Both the position numbers and the translations under genes were made by a program. The notes under the pieces are model-generated. The model saw only the letters and a list, made by a program, of their open reading frames with translations, searched no databases and was not told the DNA's origin. From NCBI GenBank assembly GCA_031392925.1, contig JANMVV010000158.1, forward strand, positions 9,418-73,417: DNA of 64,000 nt, written 5' to 3'. Source of the stretch: JAGNNV01 sp031392925. Lineage in GTDB: Bacteria > Acidobacteriota > Vicinamibacteria > Fen-336 > JAGNNV01. Of the stretch, positions 1 to 8,468 are shown in pieces; the stretch's first letter is position 1, and every line of letters starts with the position of its first letter.

Positions 1-1
1 C

Positions 2-2632
2 TACGCGGAGAGCGAGGACCGCGGCATCTACAAGACCACCGACGGCGGCAAGATCTGGAAGAAGGTCCTCTACAAGAGCCCGAGGGCCTCCGGCGTCGAC
101 ATCTCCATCGACAAGAAGAACCCCAACGTGATCTTCGCCTCGCTGTGGGAGGCGTGGCGAACCCCGTGGAGCATGAATTCAGGCGGCCCGGACAGCGGCC
201 TCTACAAGTCCACCGACGCGGGCGAGACGTGGAGCGACATCACGCGGAATCCCGGACTGCCCGCCGGTGTCGTCGGCAAGATCGGCGTGTCGGTGTCGCC
301 CGTCGATTCGAGCCGGGTCTTCGCCATGGTCGAGAACGAGAACGGCGGCCTCTTCCGCTCCGATGACGCGGGTGGAACGTGGACGAAGATCAACGACGAC
401 CGCGCCCTTCGCCAGCGCGCCTTCTATTACACGCGCGTCTACGCCGACACCCAGAACAAGGACCTCGTCTATGTCCTCAACGTGAACTTCCACAAGTCGG
501 TGGACGGGGGCAAGACCTTCACCACCATCCGCCCGCCCCACGGCGACAACCACGACCTGTGGATCGCCCCGGGCGACAACAAACGCTTCATCGCAAGCAA
601 TGACGGCGGCGGCACCGTGACCACGAACGGCGGCGAGACCTTCACCGACCAGGACTACCCGACGGCGCAGCTCTATCACGTCATCACCACGAAGGACTTC
701 AACTACCACGTCTGCGGAGCGCAGCAGGACAACACGACCCTGTGCGCGCCGTCGCGGCCCGATCCTCTGGCGCCGCCCCGCATGGGGCCGGGCGACCCGG
801 GCAGCTGGTTCTACCAGGTGGGCGGGGGCGAAAGCGGTTACATCGCTCCCTCCCCCACCAATCCCGACATCTTCTACGCGGGCAGCCAGGGCGCTCTGAT
901 CACGCGGTTCGATCGATCCACCGGCGCGCTTCGCGACGTCCAGATCTATCCGGAGTTCTTCTCCGGCATGCCCTCCAAGGACCTGAAGGAGCGCTGGCAG
1001 TGGACGTTTCCCATCGTCTTCGATCCTCTCGAACCGAACACGCTCTACGCGACGTCACAGCACCTCTGGAAGACCACGAACGAGGGCAAGACCTGGGAAA
1101 TGATCAGCACCGACCTGACCCGCGCGGATCCGAAAACGCTCGGCGATTCCGGCGGCCCGATCACCCACGACATGAACGGCCCCGAGATCTACGCGACGAT
1201 CTTTGCCGTCGCTCCCTCGCGCTTTGAGAAGGGCACGATCTGGACGGGGAGCGATGACGGGCTCGCCTTCATCACCCGCGACGGCGGCAGAAACTGGACG
1301 AACGTCACCCCCGCGGGGCTGCCCGAGTTCGCGCGCATCAGCATCATCGAAGCCTCGCCGCACAAGGCCGGCACCGCGTACCTGTGCGCCAAGCGCTACC
1401 AGCTCGACGACCGGTCGCCCTACATCTACCGCACCGACGACTACGGCAAGAGCTGGACGAAGATCGTGAACGGCATCGAGGCAGGCGCCTACGTGCACGC
1501 GGTGCGCGAGGATCCGAAGCGGGAAGGCCTGCTCTACGCGGGCACCGAGCACGGCGTGTACATCTCGTTCAACAACGGCGCCTCCTGGCAGCCGTTCAGC
1601 CAGAACCTGCCCGTTACCCAGATCTCCGACCTCGTGGTCGAAGAGAACGACCTCGTCATCGCCACCCACGGCCGGTCGATGTGGGTGATGGACGACATCG
1701 GCCCGGCGCGCCAGATGACCGCGCGGACCGCGGCCGCCTCCCTTCACGTCTTCACGCCGCGGGCCGCGGTCCGCGGCAACGGCCCGGTGCCCATCGACTT
1801 CATCCTGAAACAGCCGGCGGAGAGGGTGCAGGTCGAGATCCTCGATGGTAAGGGCGCGGTGGTCCGCTCCTTCATCGGAACACCCGAGGACGACAAGAAG
1901 AAGGCCGGCGACGGCGGCGATGATTTCTTCGGGCCACCCTCGGTCAAACCTCCCACGCGCAAGGCCGGGCTCAACCGATTCACCTGGGACCTCCGCTACC
2001 CCGGGCCGGAGACGTTCGAAGGAATGATCCTGTGGAGCGCGTCCTCCGCCGGGCCGCTGGCCATGCCCGGGATGTACTCGGCCAAAGTCACGGTGGGCCC
2101 CGAGACCGAGACCGTGCCGTTCGAAGTGAAGATCGATCCGCGGCTCAAGAACACCACGGTGGCCGACCTGCAGGAGCAGTTCGACCTGGCCATGCAGGTG
2201 CGCAACGCGACCTCCGCCGCGCACAGCACGGTCGCGAAGATCCGCGGGATCCGCAAGGACATCATGGACCGTGACGCCAAAGCGAAGAACAAGGCGTTCT
2301 CCGCCGACGCGGCGGTGGTGCTCGCGAAGCTCTCCACGGTGGAGGAGGATTTGTATCAGGTGAGGAACCGCACGGGCCAGGACCCCCTCAACTTCCCCAT
2401 CAAGCTCGGCAACAAGCTCGGCGCGCTGCTGCGCGTGGTCTCGTCCGGCGACGGCAGGCCGAACGCCAGTTCGTACGACGTCTACAAGCTCCAGAAGAGT
2501 CAGCTCGACGCGATCATGGCGAAGTACGACGCGGTGATCACCGTCGATCTCCCCAGGATCAACAAGCGGCTCGAGGGCCACAAACTCGAACCCATCACGG
2601 TCAGCGGCGTGAAGCCGCCGGGCGTGCGGTAG
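2..2632 (+). CDS. VPS10/BNR Asp-box repeat protein, 5' partial
   Basis: The reading frame is open from base 2, so the gene starts left of the window; the GTG at 128 is internal. At least eight Asp-box turns (S/T-x-D-x-G-x-T/S-W/F) are visible, for example KSTDAGETW, RSDDAGGTW, KTTNEGKTW and RTDDYGKSW. These mark the beta-propeller blades of sortilin/VPS10 or sialidase-like proteins. After the propeller come an Ig-like segment (about residues 555-665 of the GTG-start frame, with the GLNRFTWDLRYPGPE strand) and a helical tail. This matches secreted proteins often annotated as glycosyl hydrolase or VPS10 domain-containing and common in Acidobacteriota. No catalytic residues can be assigned, so enzymatic activity is not claimed. 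The stop lies 9 nt before the sulfatase start, which suggests cotranscription. Confidence 0.85.
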   Translation, partial: YAESEDRGIYKTTDGGKIWKKVLYKSPRASGVDISIDKKNPNVIFASLWEAWRTPWSMNSGGPDSGLYKSTDAGETWSDITRNPGLPAGVVGKIGVSVSPVDSSRVFAMVENENGGLFRSDDAGGTWTKINDDRALRQRAFYYTRVYADTQNKDLVYVLNVNFHKSVDGGKTFTTIRPPHGDNHDLWIAPGDNKRFIASNDGGGTVTTNGGETFTDQDYPTAQLYHVITTKDFNYHVCGAQQDNTTLCAPSRPDPLAPPRMGPGDPGSWFYQVGGGESGYIAPSPTNPDIFYAGSQGALITRFDRSTGALRDVQIYPEFFSGMPSKDLKERWQWTFPIVFDPLEPNTLYATSQHLWKTTNEGKTWEMISTDLTRADPKTLGDSGGPITHDMNGPEIYATIFAVAPSRFEKGTIWTGSDDGLAFITRDGGRNWTNVTPAGLPEFARISIIEASPHKAGTAYLCAKRYQLDDRSPYIYRTDDYGKSWTKIVNGIEAGAYVHAVREDPKREGLLYAGTEHGVYISFNNGASWQPFSQNLPVTQISDLVVEENDLVIATHGRSMWVMDDIGPARQMTARTAAASLHVFTPRAAVRGNGPVPIDFILKQPAERVQVEILDGKGAVVRSFIGTPEDDKKKAGDGGDDFFGPPSVKPPTRKAGLNRFTWDLRYPGPETFEGMILWSASSAGPLAMPGMYSAKVTVGPETETVPFEVKIDPRLKNTTVADLQEQFDLAMQVRNATSAAHSTVAKIRGIRKDIMDRDAKAKNKAFSADAAVVLAKLSTVEEDLYQVRNRTGQDPLNFPIKLGNKLGALLRVVSSGDGRPNASSYDVYKLQKSQLDAIMAKYDAVITVDLPRINKRLEGHKLEPITVSGVKPPGVR

Positions 2633-2641
2633 AACCCTACG

Positions 2642-4135
2642 GTGAAGCTGAGCCTCGCGCCATCGCCGTCCTCCCGGGCCCCGCGGCTCCTGTGGGCGCT
2701 GGCCCTGATCGTCCTTCCCGTCCTCGCGCAATCTCCAGGGCTCGCGACACTGCCGAAGAAGCGGCCCAACATCGTGGTGGTGCTGCTCGACGATGCCGAC
2801 GTCGAGATCACCGAGTCCATGCCGCGACTCCGCTCGATGTTCATCGAGAAGGGCGTGCGCTTCACTTCGAATATCGCGAACACGCCCCTGTGCGGGCCCG
2901 CGCGGGCGGTCCTCCTGAGCGGCCAGTACGCCCACAACAACAAGGTGTACTACAACAACGGCGCGGAGGGCGGCTACCGCCCGTGGGCGAAGGGCGGCTA
3001 CGACGAGAACAATCTCGCCACGAGGCTTCAGTCCCAGGGCTATCGCACCGGCCTCTTCGGCAAGTACGTCAACGACTTTCCGCTGGGGCGGCCGGAGACC
3101 TTCGTGCCGAAGGGCTGGGACGATTTTCGAGCCGTGCTTTCGGACCGCGAGGCTCACAACAATCGGTTCACCCTCAATGAGAACGGGACGCTCAAGGTCT
3201 ACGACGCCGGATCCGGCGGCTATCAGACCGATCTCTTGAGCCAGCGTCTCGGCTCGTTCCTCCGCGACCCCAAGAAGGGCGACACGCGCCCCTTTTTCGC
3301 CCTCCTTGCGGTGAGCGCGCCCCATATTCCTCCCGAGCCGGCGGAGCGCCATCTCGCCGCTTTCCCCGGCGAGAAGGCGCCGCGCAAGCCCTCCTTCGAC
3401 GAGGCGGACCTGAGCGACAAACCGAAGGCCCTGCGCGAACAGGCGACGCCGATCACGAGGCAGCAGGCGGAGGAGATCGACGCGACCTACCGGTCGATGA
3501 AGCAGTCGCTCCTCTCGGTGGAAGACGCGGTCGAAGCGCTGTTCAAGACGCTCAACGATACCGGCGAAATCTCGCGCACTTATGTCTTCCTCACCTCCGA
3601 CAACGGCTGGATGCGGGGCGAGCATCGGATCCCCGCGGAGAAATACGCGCCCTACGAGGAATCGGTCCGGGTTCCACTGATGGCGCGCGGCCCGGGCGTG
3701 GCGGAAGGCCTGACCCTCGATCAGGTGGTCGGGCTGGTCGACCTCGATCCGACCCTGCTCGACCTCGCGGGCGGCGCTTCCGCGAACGCGGCTGCCCGTG
3801 ATGGCCGATCCCTCATGCCTCTCCTTCTTCTGAAGAAGGGCGAAAAGGTCTCCTGGCGCGAGTCGATGCTGATCGAGCACTTCGGCGGCGGCGCACCCTT
3901 TCGAGTGCGCGGATACTTCGGCCTGCGATCGAAGGAGGCTACGTATGTCGAGTACGCGACGGGCGAGAAGGAGTACTACGACCTGGTCAAGGATCCCTTC
4001 CAGATGGAGAACACCGCCTCGCGACTCGATGGCCCGGCTCTCGCAGCCCTTCACGCGCGGGTCATGGCCCTCCAGGACTGCAGGGGCGCCGCCTGCCGGG
4101 CCGCCGAGGGAACCGCGACCCTTGCTGCTCGCTAG
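2642..4135 (+). CDS. secreted sulfatase (arylsulfatase-type)
   Basis: A 497-aa protein from a GTG start. Residues 13-30 form a signal peptide ending in a VLAQ-type cleavage region. The alkaline phosphatase superfamily fold is indicated by PNIVVVLLDDAD (metal-binding aspartates, about 42-53), CGPAR at 84-88 (the C-x-P-x-R sulfatase signature in which Cys84 becomes formylglycine), GYRTGLFGKY and HIPP in the middle, and TSDNGW, where the Asp-Asn pair binds calcium. The predicted role is hydrolysis of sulfate esters on extracellular substrates; the substrate cannot be told. Maturation would need a formylglycine-generating enzyme, which is not in this window. The stop TAG is part of the CTAG that carries the downstream inverted-repeat element. 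Confidence 0.92.
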   Translation: MKLSLAPSPSSRAPRLLWALALIVLPVLAQSPGLATLPKKRPNIVVVLLDDADVEITESMPRLRSMFIEKGVRFTSNIANTPLCGPARAVLLSGQYAHNNKVYYNNGAEGGYRPWAKGGYDENNLATRLQSQGYRTGLFGKYVNDFPLGRPETFVPKGWDDFRAVLSDREAHNNRFTLNENGTLKVYDAGSGGYQTDLLSQRLGSFLRDPKKGDTRPFFALLAVSAPHIPPEPAERHLAAFPGEKAPRKPSFDEADLSDKPKALREQATPITRQQAEEIDATYRSMKQSLLSVEDAVEALFKTLNDTGEISRTYVFLTSDNGWMRGEHRIPAEKYAPYEESVRVPLMARGPGVAEGLTLDQVVGLVDLDPTLLDLAGGASANAAARDGRSLMPLLLLKKGEKVSWRESMLIEHFGGGAPFRVRGYFGLRSKEATYVEYATGEKEYYDLVKDPFQMENTASRLDGPALAALHARVMALQDCRGAACRAAEGTATLAAR

Positions 4136-4319
4136 TGTTCTGTCTCGTAAGTTCGCGACACATGGGACCGCCGATGCATCCCCGCGCGCTGCGTTGCTCG
4201 TCCCCCCGAGGGGAGGCTTCGCGCTCGTTGCCTATGCTGGATATGCAGCCTCCTCGGCGCCTTGCGACCGGGGCGCCTCGACGGTCGCATGTATCGCGGA
4301 CTTACGAGACAGAACACTA
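4133..4319. mobile_element. MITE-like element with 31-bp inverted ends in a duplicated TA
   Basis: The 187 bases begin and end with TA, and each flank reads CTAG. Inside the TAs the ends are GTGTTCTGTCTCGTAAG... and its reverse complement. About 31 bp per arm match with two mismatches, and a weaker second arm of about 20 bp extends inward. No transposase is encoded. The two apparent 61-aa reading frames, one per strand, share both their ends, as any palindrome would produce. Tc1/mariner/IS630 elements duplicate TA and IS630 prefers CTAG, so a non-autonomous derivative of such an element fits best. The insertion point coincides with the stop codons of both flanking convergent genes and preserves both. 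It may also fold into a bidirectional terminator hairpin. Confidence 0.7.
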
Positions 4320-4886
4320 GAAGCGTGCCGGGGTGCAGCTCACCTGATAGCCCGGAGGGTTGAAGGCAGTCCCGAACTGGGTGAAGATGTCGTACTGCTC
4401 GCTCCAGGCGTTTGAGGTCTTGATGGCGATCTCGTCATGGGGGCCGCCGGTCTTGGCGCACACCCCCTTGTTGTCGCGCTCCACGATCCTGGCGACGCCC
4501 GCTGAATAGGCAGGCTCGTCGAGAACGAGGTTCCCCGGCCCGAACAGACTGGGTTGCTCCTCCTTCAGTCTATAGATCGCCTCGGAGATCATGGTTCTGA
4601 ACTGCTCCGTGTTGTCCTGAACCACCGTGCAGCAGCCCCAGACTCCGGGAGGATTGCCGGGCGGCTGCCCCTTGTCGCCCGGCTGCCCACACTCGGGCAT
4701 GACCGGCAGGCCACAGGCGACGCCCTGGCCAAGGACCACTGGAGTGGGGGTGGGCGCGGGAGTCGGCGTCGGCGTAGCCACGACGACGACGGGAGTGGTC
4801 GTCGCCGCTACGGGCATCTGCCCCTCACCGCAGGCGAAAGAGAAGGCGGCAAAAGTGGCGAGCAGGGCAGGGGCTGGATTTCGCAT
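4317..4886 (-). CDS. small Cys-rich lipoprotein with Thr-Pro linker (family copy 1)
   Basis: A 189-aa protein started at ATG 4886, because AAAGGAA lies about 8 nt upstream and the N-terminus (MRNPAPALLATFAAF) is a signal peptide; in-frame sequence further upstream is not signal-like. Cys19 (SFAC) is a non-ideal lipobox. A TPTPTPAPTPTP linker follows, then a globular part with CG, a CysCys pair at 85-86, an LxxxEPAYSAGVARI helix and a C-terminal CTPARF. The protein at 14952-15485 has the same design and related sequence, so this is a small family of unknown function, probably on the outer membrane. Its stop is the CTAG at the right end of the MITE-like element. Before insertion it would have shared that CTAG with the sulfatase stop. 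Confidence 0.8.
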   Translation of the reverse strand: MRNPAPALLATFAAFSFACGEGQMPVAATTTPVVVVATPTPTPAPTPTPVVLGQGVACGLPVMPECGQPGDKGQPPGNPPGVWGCCTVVQDNTEQFRTMISEAIYRLKEEQPSLFGPGNLVLDEPAYSAGVARIVERDNKGVCAKTGGPHDEIAIKTSNAWSEQYDIFTQFGTAFNPPGYQVSCTPARF

Positions 4887-4970
4887 TGAATCGTTCCTTT
4901 GGGGTGTCTTTAGAGGGCGGCGGATTCTAGCAAGGAGACCCATGGCTAAACATATGTAAAGCTTCACTTA

Positions 4971-4997
4971 ACGGACCCAAGGCGGGTCAGGGTCCGT
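4971..4997 (-). terminator. hairpin after the 46-aa gene
   Basis: A perfect 8-bp stem (ACGGACCC / GGGTCCGT) with an 11-nt loop lies 22 nt beyond the stop of the small minus-strand gene and before the lipoprotein promoter region. It has no clear U-run, so intrinsic termination is uncertain. A TAGAAT hexamer (minus strand, 4924-4929) further on is a candidate -10 for the lipoprotein gene. Confidence 0.35.
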
Positions 4998-5018
4998 CAG
5001 GACAGTCGGCAACCCCGG

Positions 5019-5159
5019 CTAGCGGTGCGGCGGGGCGGCGGTGGCTGGCGCGGCGGCCCGCTGGGTCCTGCGCCCCACGAGAATCCCCAGGGTCGTGAAC
5101 GAAATGGCGATGATGATCCCCGCCAGGATTCCGAGGAGCGTTCGACTGAATCGAATCAC
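5019..5159 (-). CDS. 46-aa single-span membrane peptide
   Basis: A short frame from GTG 5159 to TAG 5019. The product starts with a basic amphipathic MIRFSRTLL. A hydrophobic span follows (about residues 8-28, with GILAGIIIAISFTTLGILVG), then RR and an Ala/Pro/Thr-rich tail ending PPHR. The hydrophobic-then-basic layout and the position 68 nt behind the SGNH hydrolase stop make it a plausible third gene of the acyltransferase-SGNH unit. AAGG lies about 8-10 nt upstream of the GTG as a weak ribosome binding site. The function is unknown; it could be a small accessory subunit of the acyltransferase complex. Other frames over this stretch give Arg/Pro-rich nonsense. Confidence 0.5.
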   Translation of the reverse strand: MIRFSRTLLGILAGIIIAISFTTLGILVGRRTQRAAAPATAAPPHR

Positions 5160-5227
5160 CCCGCAACCTTACACCCACTGTTCATTGAGACTGAACATGC
5201 GCGCAGTCCGAATGCACGGGGACGCGC

Positions 5228-6220
5228 TTACCGCCCCTTCGTGATCGCCTCGAACCAGGTCTCAGCCATCAAGGCATAGCCCGCGGCCGAGGGGTGAATG
5301 TAATCGGCGAAGAGCTCGGACCATGCGAGGGGGGAGCGCTCGAACGCCGCGTACAGGTCGACCAGCGCCACGCCCTCTTCGGTCGCCATCTGCCGAATCG
5401 CCTCGTTCTGCGCCACGATCCAGCTGTTTCGCTGTGGTGAGGCCCTGAAGTCGTCCCCCAGATTGGTCATCAGCAGGGTGCCCACGAAAGCGAATCCTCC
5501 CGCCGCTTTCACCTTCTGAACCATCGAGCGCAGATTCGAGATGGTGAAGCAGGGGGGCCGGCCGCAGAGGGGATCCGACCAGTCGTTCGTGCCGTAGAGA
5601 ATGAGGGTGAACGCAGGACGGCCCGAGGCGAGGGAGGCGGCGATCCGCGAGTCGCCGCGCTCCGAGCTCGAGGAGTCGATACCGTCGTTGATCACCTTCG
5701 CTAAGCCGAAGTGCGCGCTCAGCATTCTCTCGAGCTGACCGGTGTAGCCCTGACCATCGCCGGTGGCGGCCTGGCCGTCGGTGATGCTGTCTCCGAACGC
5801 GAGGTACACCCCGGCCGTCGCACCCGGACCGAGGGGAAGCGCGATCGGCACATTGAGATTGCCGGCGAGGGGTGGCGCCACCACCGAGCTCTCCGGGCCA
5901 CGGTAGTATGGGGGAAGGGACGACGGATCGACGGAGAGGGCCTGGGCGGTCGGAAGAACATTGAGCGCCACTTCGCCGGTGAGAGGCGCGCCCTTTCCTG
6001 ATGTGGAGCCAAACGACATCAGGGCGCCGGGAACCCGGATGCGCTCCGAGGCTTCGAGGAGGCCGTTCCGGTTCTCATCAAGGAACGCGGCGAAAGTGAC
6101 AAGTCGGCTGGCCGCCGTGGGAGGCACCGCCCCTGCGGATCCTCCCCCACATCCGTAGGAAAGGAGGAGGGCGGCGGACATCGGGATACAGATCCTCATC
6201 GGACAGGACGGGCGAGTCAT
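5228..6220 (-). CDS. SGNH/GDSL hydrolase lipoprotein
   Basis: A 330-aa protein begun at ATG 6220, whose ATGA overlaps the acyltransferase stop; the longer open frame upstream lies inside that gene. Cys24 after a hydrophobic stretch suggests a lipoprotein. Residues about 47-60 (FLDENRNGLLEASE) look like a calcium-binding D-x-N-x-N-G loop in an Ig-like prealbumin-type repeat. The hydrolase domain has block I GDSITDG (Ser145), a GTNDW block III, and DYIH near the end (Asp306/His309), so the catalytic triad is complete. It is likely an O-acyl esterase or acyltransferase acting in the periplasm with the membrane acyltransferase encoded just upstream. Confidence 0.88.
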   Translation of the reverse strand: MTRPSCPMRICIPMSAALLLSYGCGGGSAGAVPPTAASRLVTFAAFLDENRNGLLEASERIRVPGALMSFGSTSGKGAPLTGEVALNVLPTAQALSVDPSSLPPYYRGPESSVVAPPLAGNLNVPIALPLGPGATAGVYLAFGDSITDGQAATGDGQGYTGQLERMLSAHFGLAKVINDGIDSSSSERGDSRIAASLASGRPAFTLILYGTNDWSDPLCGRPPCFTISNLRSMVQKVKAAGGFAFVGTLLMTNLGDDFRASPQRNSWIVAQNEAIRQMATEEGVALVDLYAAFERSPLAWSELFADYIHPSAAGYALMAETWFEAITKGR

Positions 6221-7380
6221 GGCCGATCGCCGACGGGCTTTGGAGGAAAGGGAAAGCGGCGCTTCTGTCGGTTGATAGGCGATTCGATGACATACCAGGA
6301 GATCGTCGCGAGGACAACGGAGATCGCGGTGTAGGCGAGGAACATCTCGAGCCCTCGCTCCATCTCCGACCACTCATAGCCCCGCGCCACCACGCGTCCG
6401 ATGGGAATCAGGAACAGGTGGTAGAGGTAGATCCCATAGCTGATGCGTCCCATGTAGCGCACGGGCCGCAGTTCGAGGGACCTCCGAACCAGGGAGCTGC
6501 TGGTCGTGGTGGCGAGGTACACCAGGGACACCGACATGAGGGCGATCCCGAGGTCGCCTGGAATCCGGTACGGCAAGAGGTCGGTGGCGGGAAGACCAAC
6601 CTGGTACCTGAATCCTTGAGCGAAGAAGAACAAAGGAGCGCCGAGGAGCGCGGCCCAGAACGACAGTCGCTCGGCGGAGTTGCCCCCTGCCTGGTCGCGA
6701 CGCGAGCAAATCGCGAGCAGCGCCCCAAGCCCCAGGGCGTCCATGCAACCCTGCAGGACGAGGTGCGTCTCCTCGAAGCTTCGGCCCTGCAGCACTCCGA
6801 CCGCCTCGTATGCGAAGCTGAACACCACGAGGCCGATCGCGATGAGGACGAGGCGTCGGGCAGAGGCGAAGAGAACGACGATGGGCCACAACAGATAGAA
6901 CTGCTCTTCCACGCAGAGCGACCAGAGATGGGTCGCCTGGGAGAGCGGTTGGTGAAAATAGGTGAGGGCGATGTTGCCGGTGTAGGTCAGATGCCAGGGG
7001 AGCAGGTTCGCGATCGGGCCATAGCCGACTCCCCAGCCCACCAGGACGACCAGGTAGTAGATGGGCGCGATGCGAAGGGCCCTCCGAGCCACGAAAGCCC
7101 GGAAGACCTGTCCGCGCGTCACCCACCCGCTCGCCACCACATCCCTTCCCCGGAGCAGGAGACCGGTGATGAGGAACCCCGAGAGGACGAAGAAGAGCAT
7201 CACTCCGAAGCGGCCCCAGTGGAACGCCCGCTGAATCGCGGAGCGGTCGGGGAAGAAGTGGGAAATGAGGACGGCCAGAGTCGCCAGCGCCCTCAACCCG
7301 TCGAGAGCGGGATAGAACCGCTCTCCCGCGCCGGGGTCCCGGGCGGGAACGGGAGAGGCGGGGCTTTGATCGGGAGTCAA
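6217..7380 (-). CDS. acyltransferase 3 family membrane protein (OafA/YrhL type)
   Basis: A 387-aa polytopic protein. The N-terminal YPALDGLRALATLAVLISHF contains the conserved R and H of acyltransferase-3 enzymes. It is followed by GRFGVMLFFVLSGFLIT and a series of hydrophobic spans to about residue 370, including the WSLCVEEQFYLLWP motif typical of the family. The role is transfer of acyl groups (often acetyl) from the cytoplasmic side to extracytoplasmic sugars. The start is TTG at 7380; no better ATG exists before the DGLRA motif. A TATGCT -10-like hexamer lies within the palindrome just upstream. It is translationally coupled (ATGA) to the SGNH hydrolase, mirroring the AT3-SGNH fusions known from other bacteria. 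Confidence 0.9.
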   Translation of the reverse strand: MTPDQSPASPVPARDPGAGERFYPALDGLRALATLAVLISHFFPDRSAIQRAFHWGRFGVMLFFVLSGFLITGLLLRGRDVVASGWVTRGQVFRAFVARRALRIAPIYYLVVLVGWGVGYGPIANLLPWHLTYTGNIALTYFHQPLSQATHLWSLCVEEQFYLLWPIVVLFASARRLVLIAIGLVVFSFAYEAVGVLQGRSFEETHLVLQGCMDALGLGALLAICSRRDQAGGNSAERLSFWAALLGAPLFFFAQGFRYQVGLPATDLLPYRIPGDLGIALMSVSLVYLATTTSSSLVRRSLELRPVRYMGRISYGIYLYHLFLIPIGRVVARGYEWSEMERGLEMFLAYTAISVVLATISWYVIESPINRQKRRFPFPPKPVGDRP

Positions 7381-7384
7381 ACCG

Positions 7385-7407
7385 GGTGTTCAGCATAGCT
7401 GAACACC
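7385..7407. promoter_or_regulatory. perfect 10-bp palindrome, candidate operator between divergent genes
   Basis: The arms GGTGTTCAGC and GCTGAACACC flank a 3-nt ATA centre. The palindrome sits 5 bp from the acyltransferase start, and a TATGCT -10-like element of that gene overlaps its centre. A further half-site CTGAACA occurs at 7441-7447, ahead of the plus-strand gene, whose own TATATCCT (7470-7477) is -10-like. This is the geometry of a shared operator for a dimeric repressor. The regulator is unknown. Confidence 0.5.
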
Positions 7408-7496
7408 GTCCGGGAGAAGCGGACGGGGCGTCAAGGACTACTGAACAAATGTGCGGCGGAACCCCGGGGTATATCCTGCCTGACTCCAACCCCACC

Positions 7497-8468
7497 TTGA
7501 GTCGAACTCTCCTCTTCCTGGTCAAGGCCGCCATCTCGGCGGGCCTGCTCGTCTACCTGCTGGGCAGCGTGGACCTTGCGGATGTCTTCCGCCACTTTCA
7601 GCAGGGCGATCACCGGCTCTTCGGAATCGCGGTGTCCATCTACGTGATCGTGGTCATCCTCTCCACTCTCAGGTGGAAGGTGCTGCTCGACGCGCTCGGG
7701 GGGAAGTCCAGCTTCGGCTCGCTCACCCAGTCGTACCTCATCTCCGCCTTCTTCGCGAACTTCCTCCCCAGCAACGTGGGCGGCGACGTGGTTCGGGTGA
7801 CCGAGGCCGCCCGGGCCGCCGGTTCGCATACCGCCTCGCTCACCGTCGCGGGCATGGACCGGTTGGTGGGCTTCATCGCCCTCTACTTCATCGCCGCGCC
7901 CGCCTTCCTGCTCGGCGGCCCGCGGGTCCAGGGGCTGGCGGGCGCGCGCGTCATTCTCGCGGGCCTCACCGTGCTCTTCCTGGCCATGGGCGCGGTCTTC
8001 ATGACCCCCGGGTTCGTCACCTCCGTGGCCGGGCGGGTCGGGCTCGGGCGATTTCCATTGATCCACGACAAGTTCGTCACCGTGCAGGTCGCGCTCAACG
8101 CCTTCCGGGCCAACAAGGGCGCGGTGGCGTATTCGTTCCTCCTGTCCCTCGTTCTCCAGTTTCTCGGCGTCTCCTACTTCTTCATCGTGGCCCGCGCCCT
8201 GGGCATTCCGCTGGCGCTTCCGACCAGCCTCCTCATGGTTCCGCTCTGCACGCTCATTCAGGCCATTCCCATTTCCGTCAACGGCTGGGGCCTTCGTGAA
8301 GGAATGTACGTCCTCTACTTCCAACAGGTCGGGCTGCCCAAGGAGAGCGCGCTCGCCTTCTCCATCGTCGCCTCCGCCCTGGTGCTCCTCCTTTCCCTCT
8401 CCGGCCTCTTCGTCTGGCTGGGCCGGCGATCGCACGCCCACGAAAGCCAGAGCCCGCCGCCGTCATGA
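7497..8468 (+). CDS. LPG-synthase-TM / UPF0104-type flippase-like integral membrane protein
   Basis: This start gives 323 aa. The family usually begins right at the first membrane span, which here is LFLVKAAISAGLLVYLLGSVDL. I therefore take TTG 7497, just behind TATATCCT, though ATG 7449 (16 residues longer) is possible. Hallmarks are the LRWKVLL segment, the ANFLPSNVGGDVVR loop (GGD is highly conserved), the DRLVGF motif and the late P-I-S-V-N-G-W-G-L-R-E-G signature. There are about eight transmembrane helices. Relatives include the membrane half of lysyl-phosphatidylglycerol synthase and putative polyprenol/lipid carriers in glycan assembly. Its stop overlaps the next start (ATGA), so it is coupled to the SGNH protein. 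Confidence 0.88.
   Translation: MSRTLLFLVKAAISAGLLVYLLGSVDLADVFRHFQQGDHRLFGIAVSIYVIVVILSTLRWKVLLDALGGKSSFGSLTQSYLISAFFANFLPSNVGGDVVRVTEAARAAGSHTASLTVAGMDRLVGFIALYFIAAPAFLLGGPRVQGLAGARVILAGLTVLFLAMGAVFMTPGFVTSVAGRVGLGRFPLIHDKFVTVQVALNAFRANKGAVAYSFLLSLVLQFLGVSYFFIVARALGIPLALPTSLLMVPLCTLIQAIPISVNGWGLREGMYVLYFQQVGLPKESALAFSIVASALVLLLSLSGLFVWLGRRSHAHESQSPPPS

Noticed and set aside
1055..4054. 999-codon open frame on the minus strand
   Set aside because: It is antisense to the VPS10-type protein and sulfatase, both of which have clear motifs. The product is Arg/Gly/Val/Asp-rich with no domain, as expected from high GC at third positions.
4132..4320. two 61-codon frames on opposite strands
   Set aside because: They share the same N- and C-terminal residues because the element is an inverted repeat; not proteins.
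5000..5020. GEMM-like AGCCGGGGTTGCCGA on the minus strand ahead of the first lipoprotein
   Set aside because: The rest of the aptamer (AGGCAAAC, GACGCAAAGCC) is absent upstream, where a small coding frame lies.
4987..5178. 63-codon minus-strand frame
   Set aside because: Pro/Arg/His-rich and without signal; the overlapping 46-codon frame has a membrane-peptide composition and fits better.
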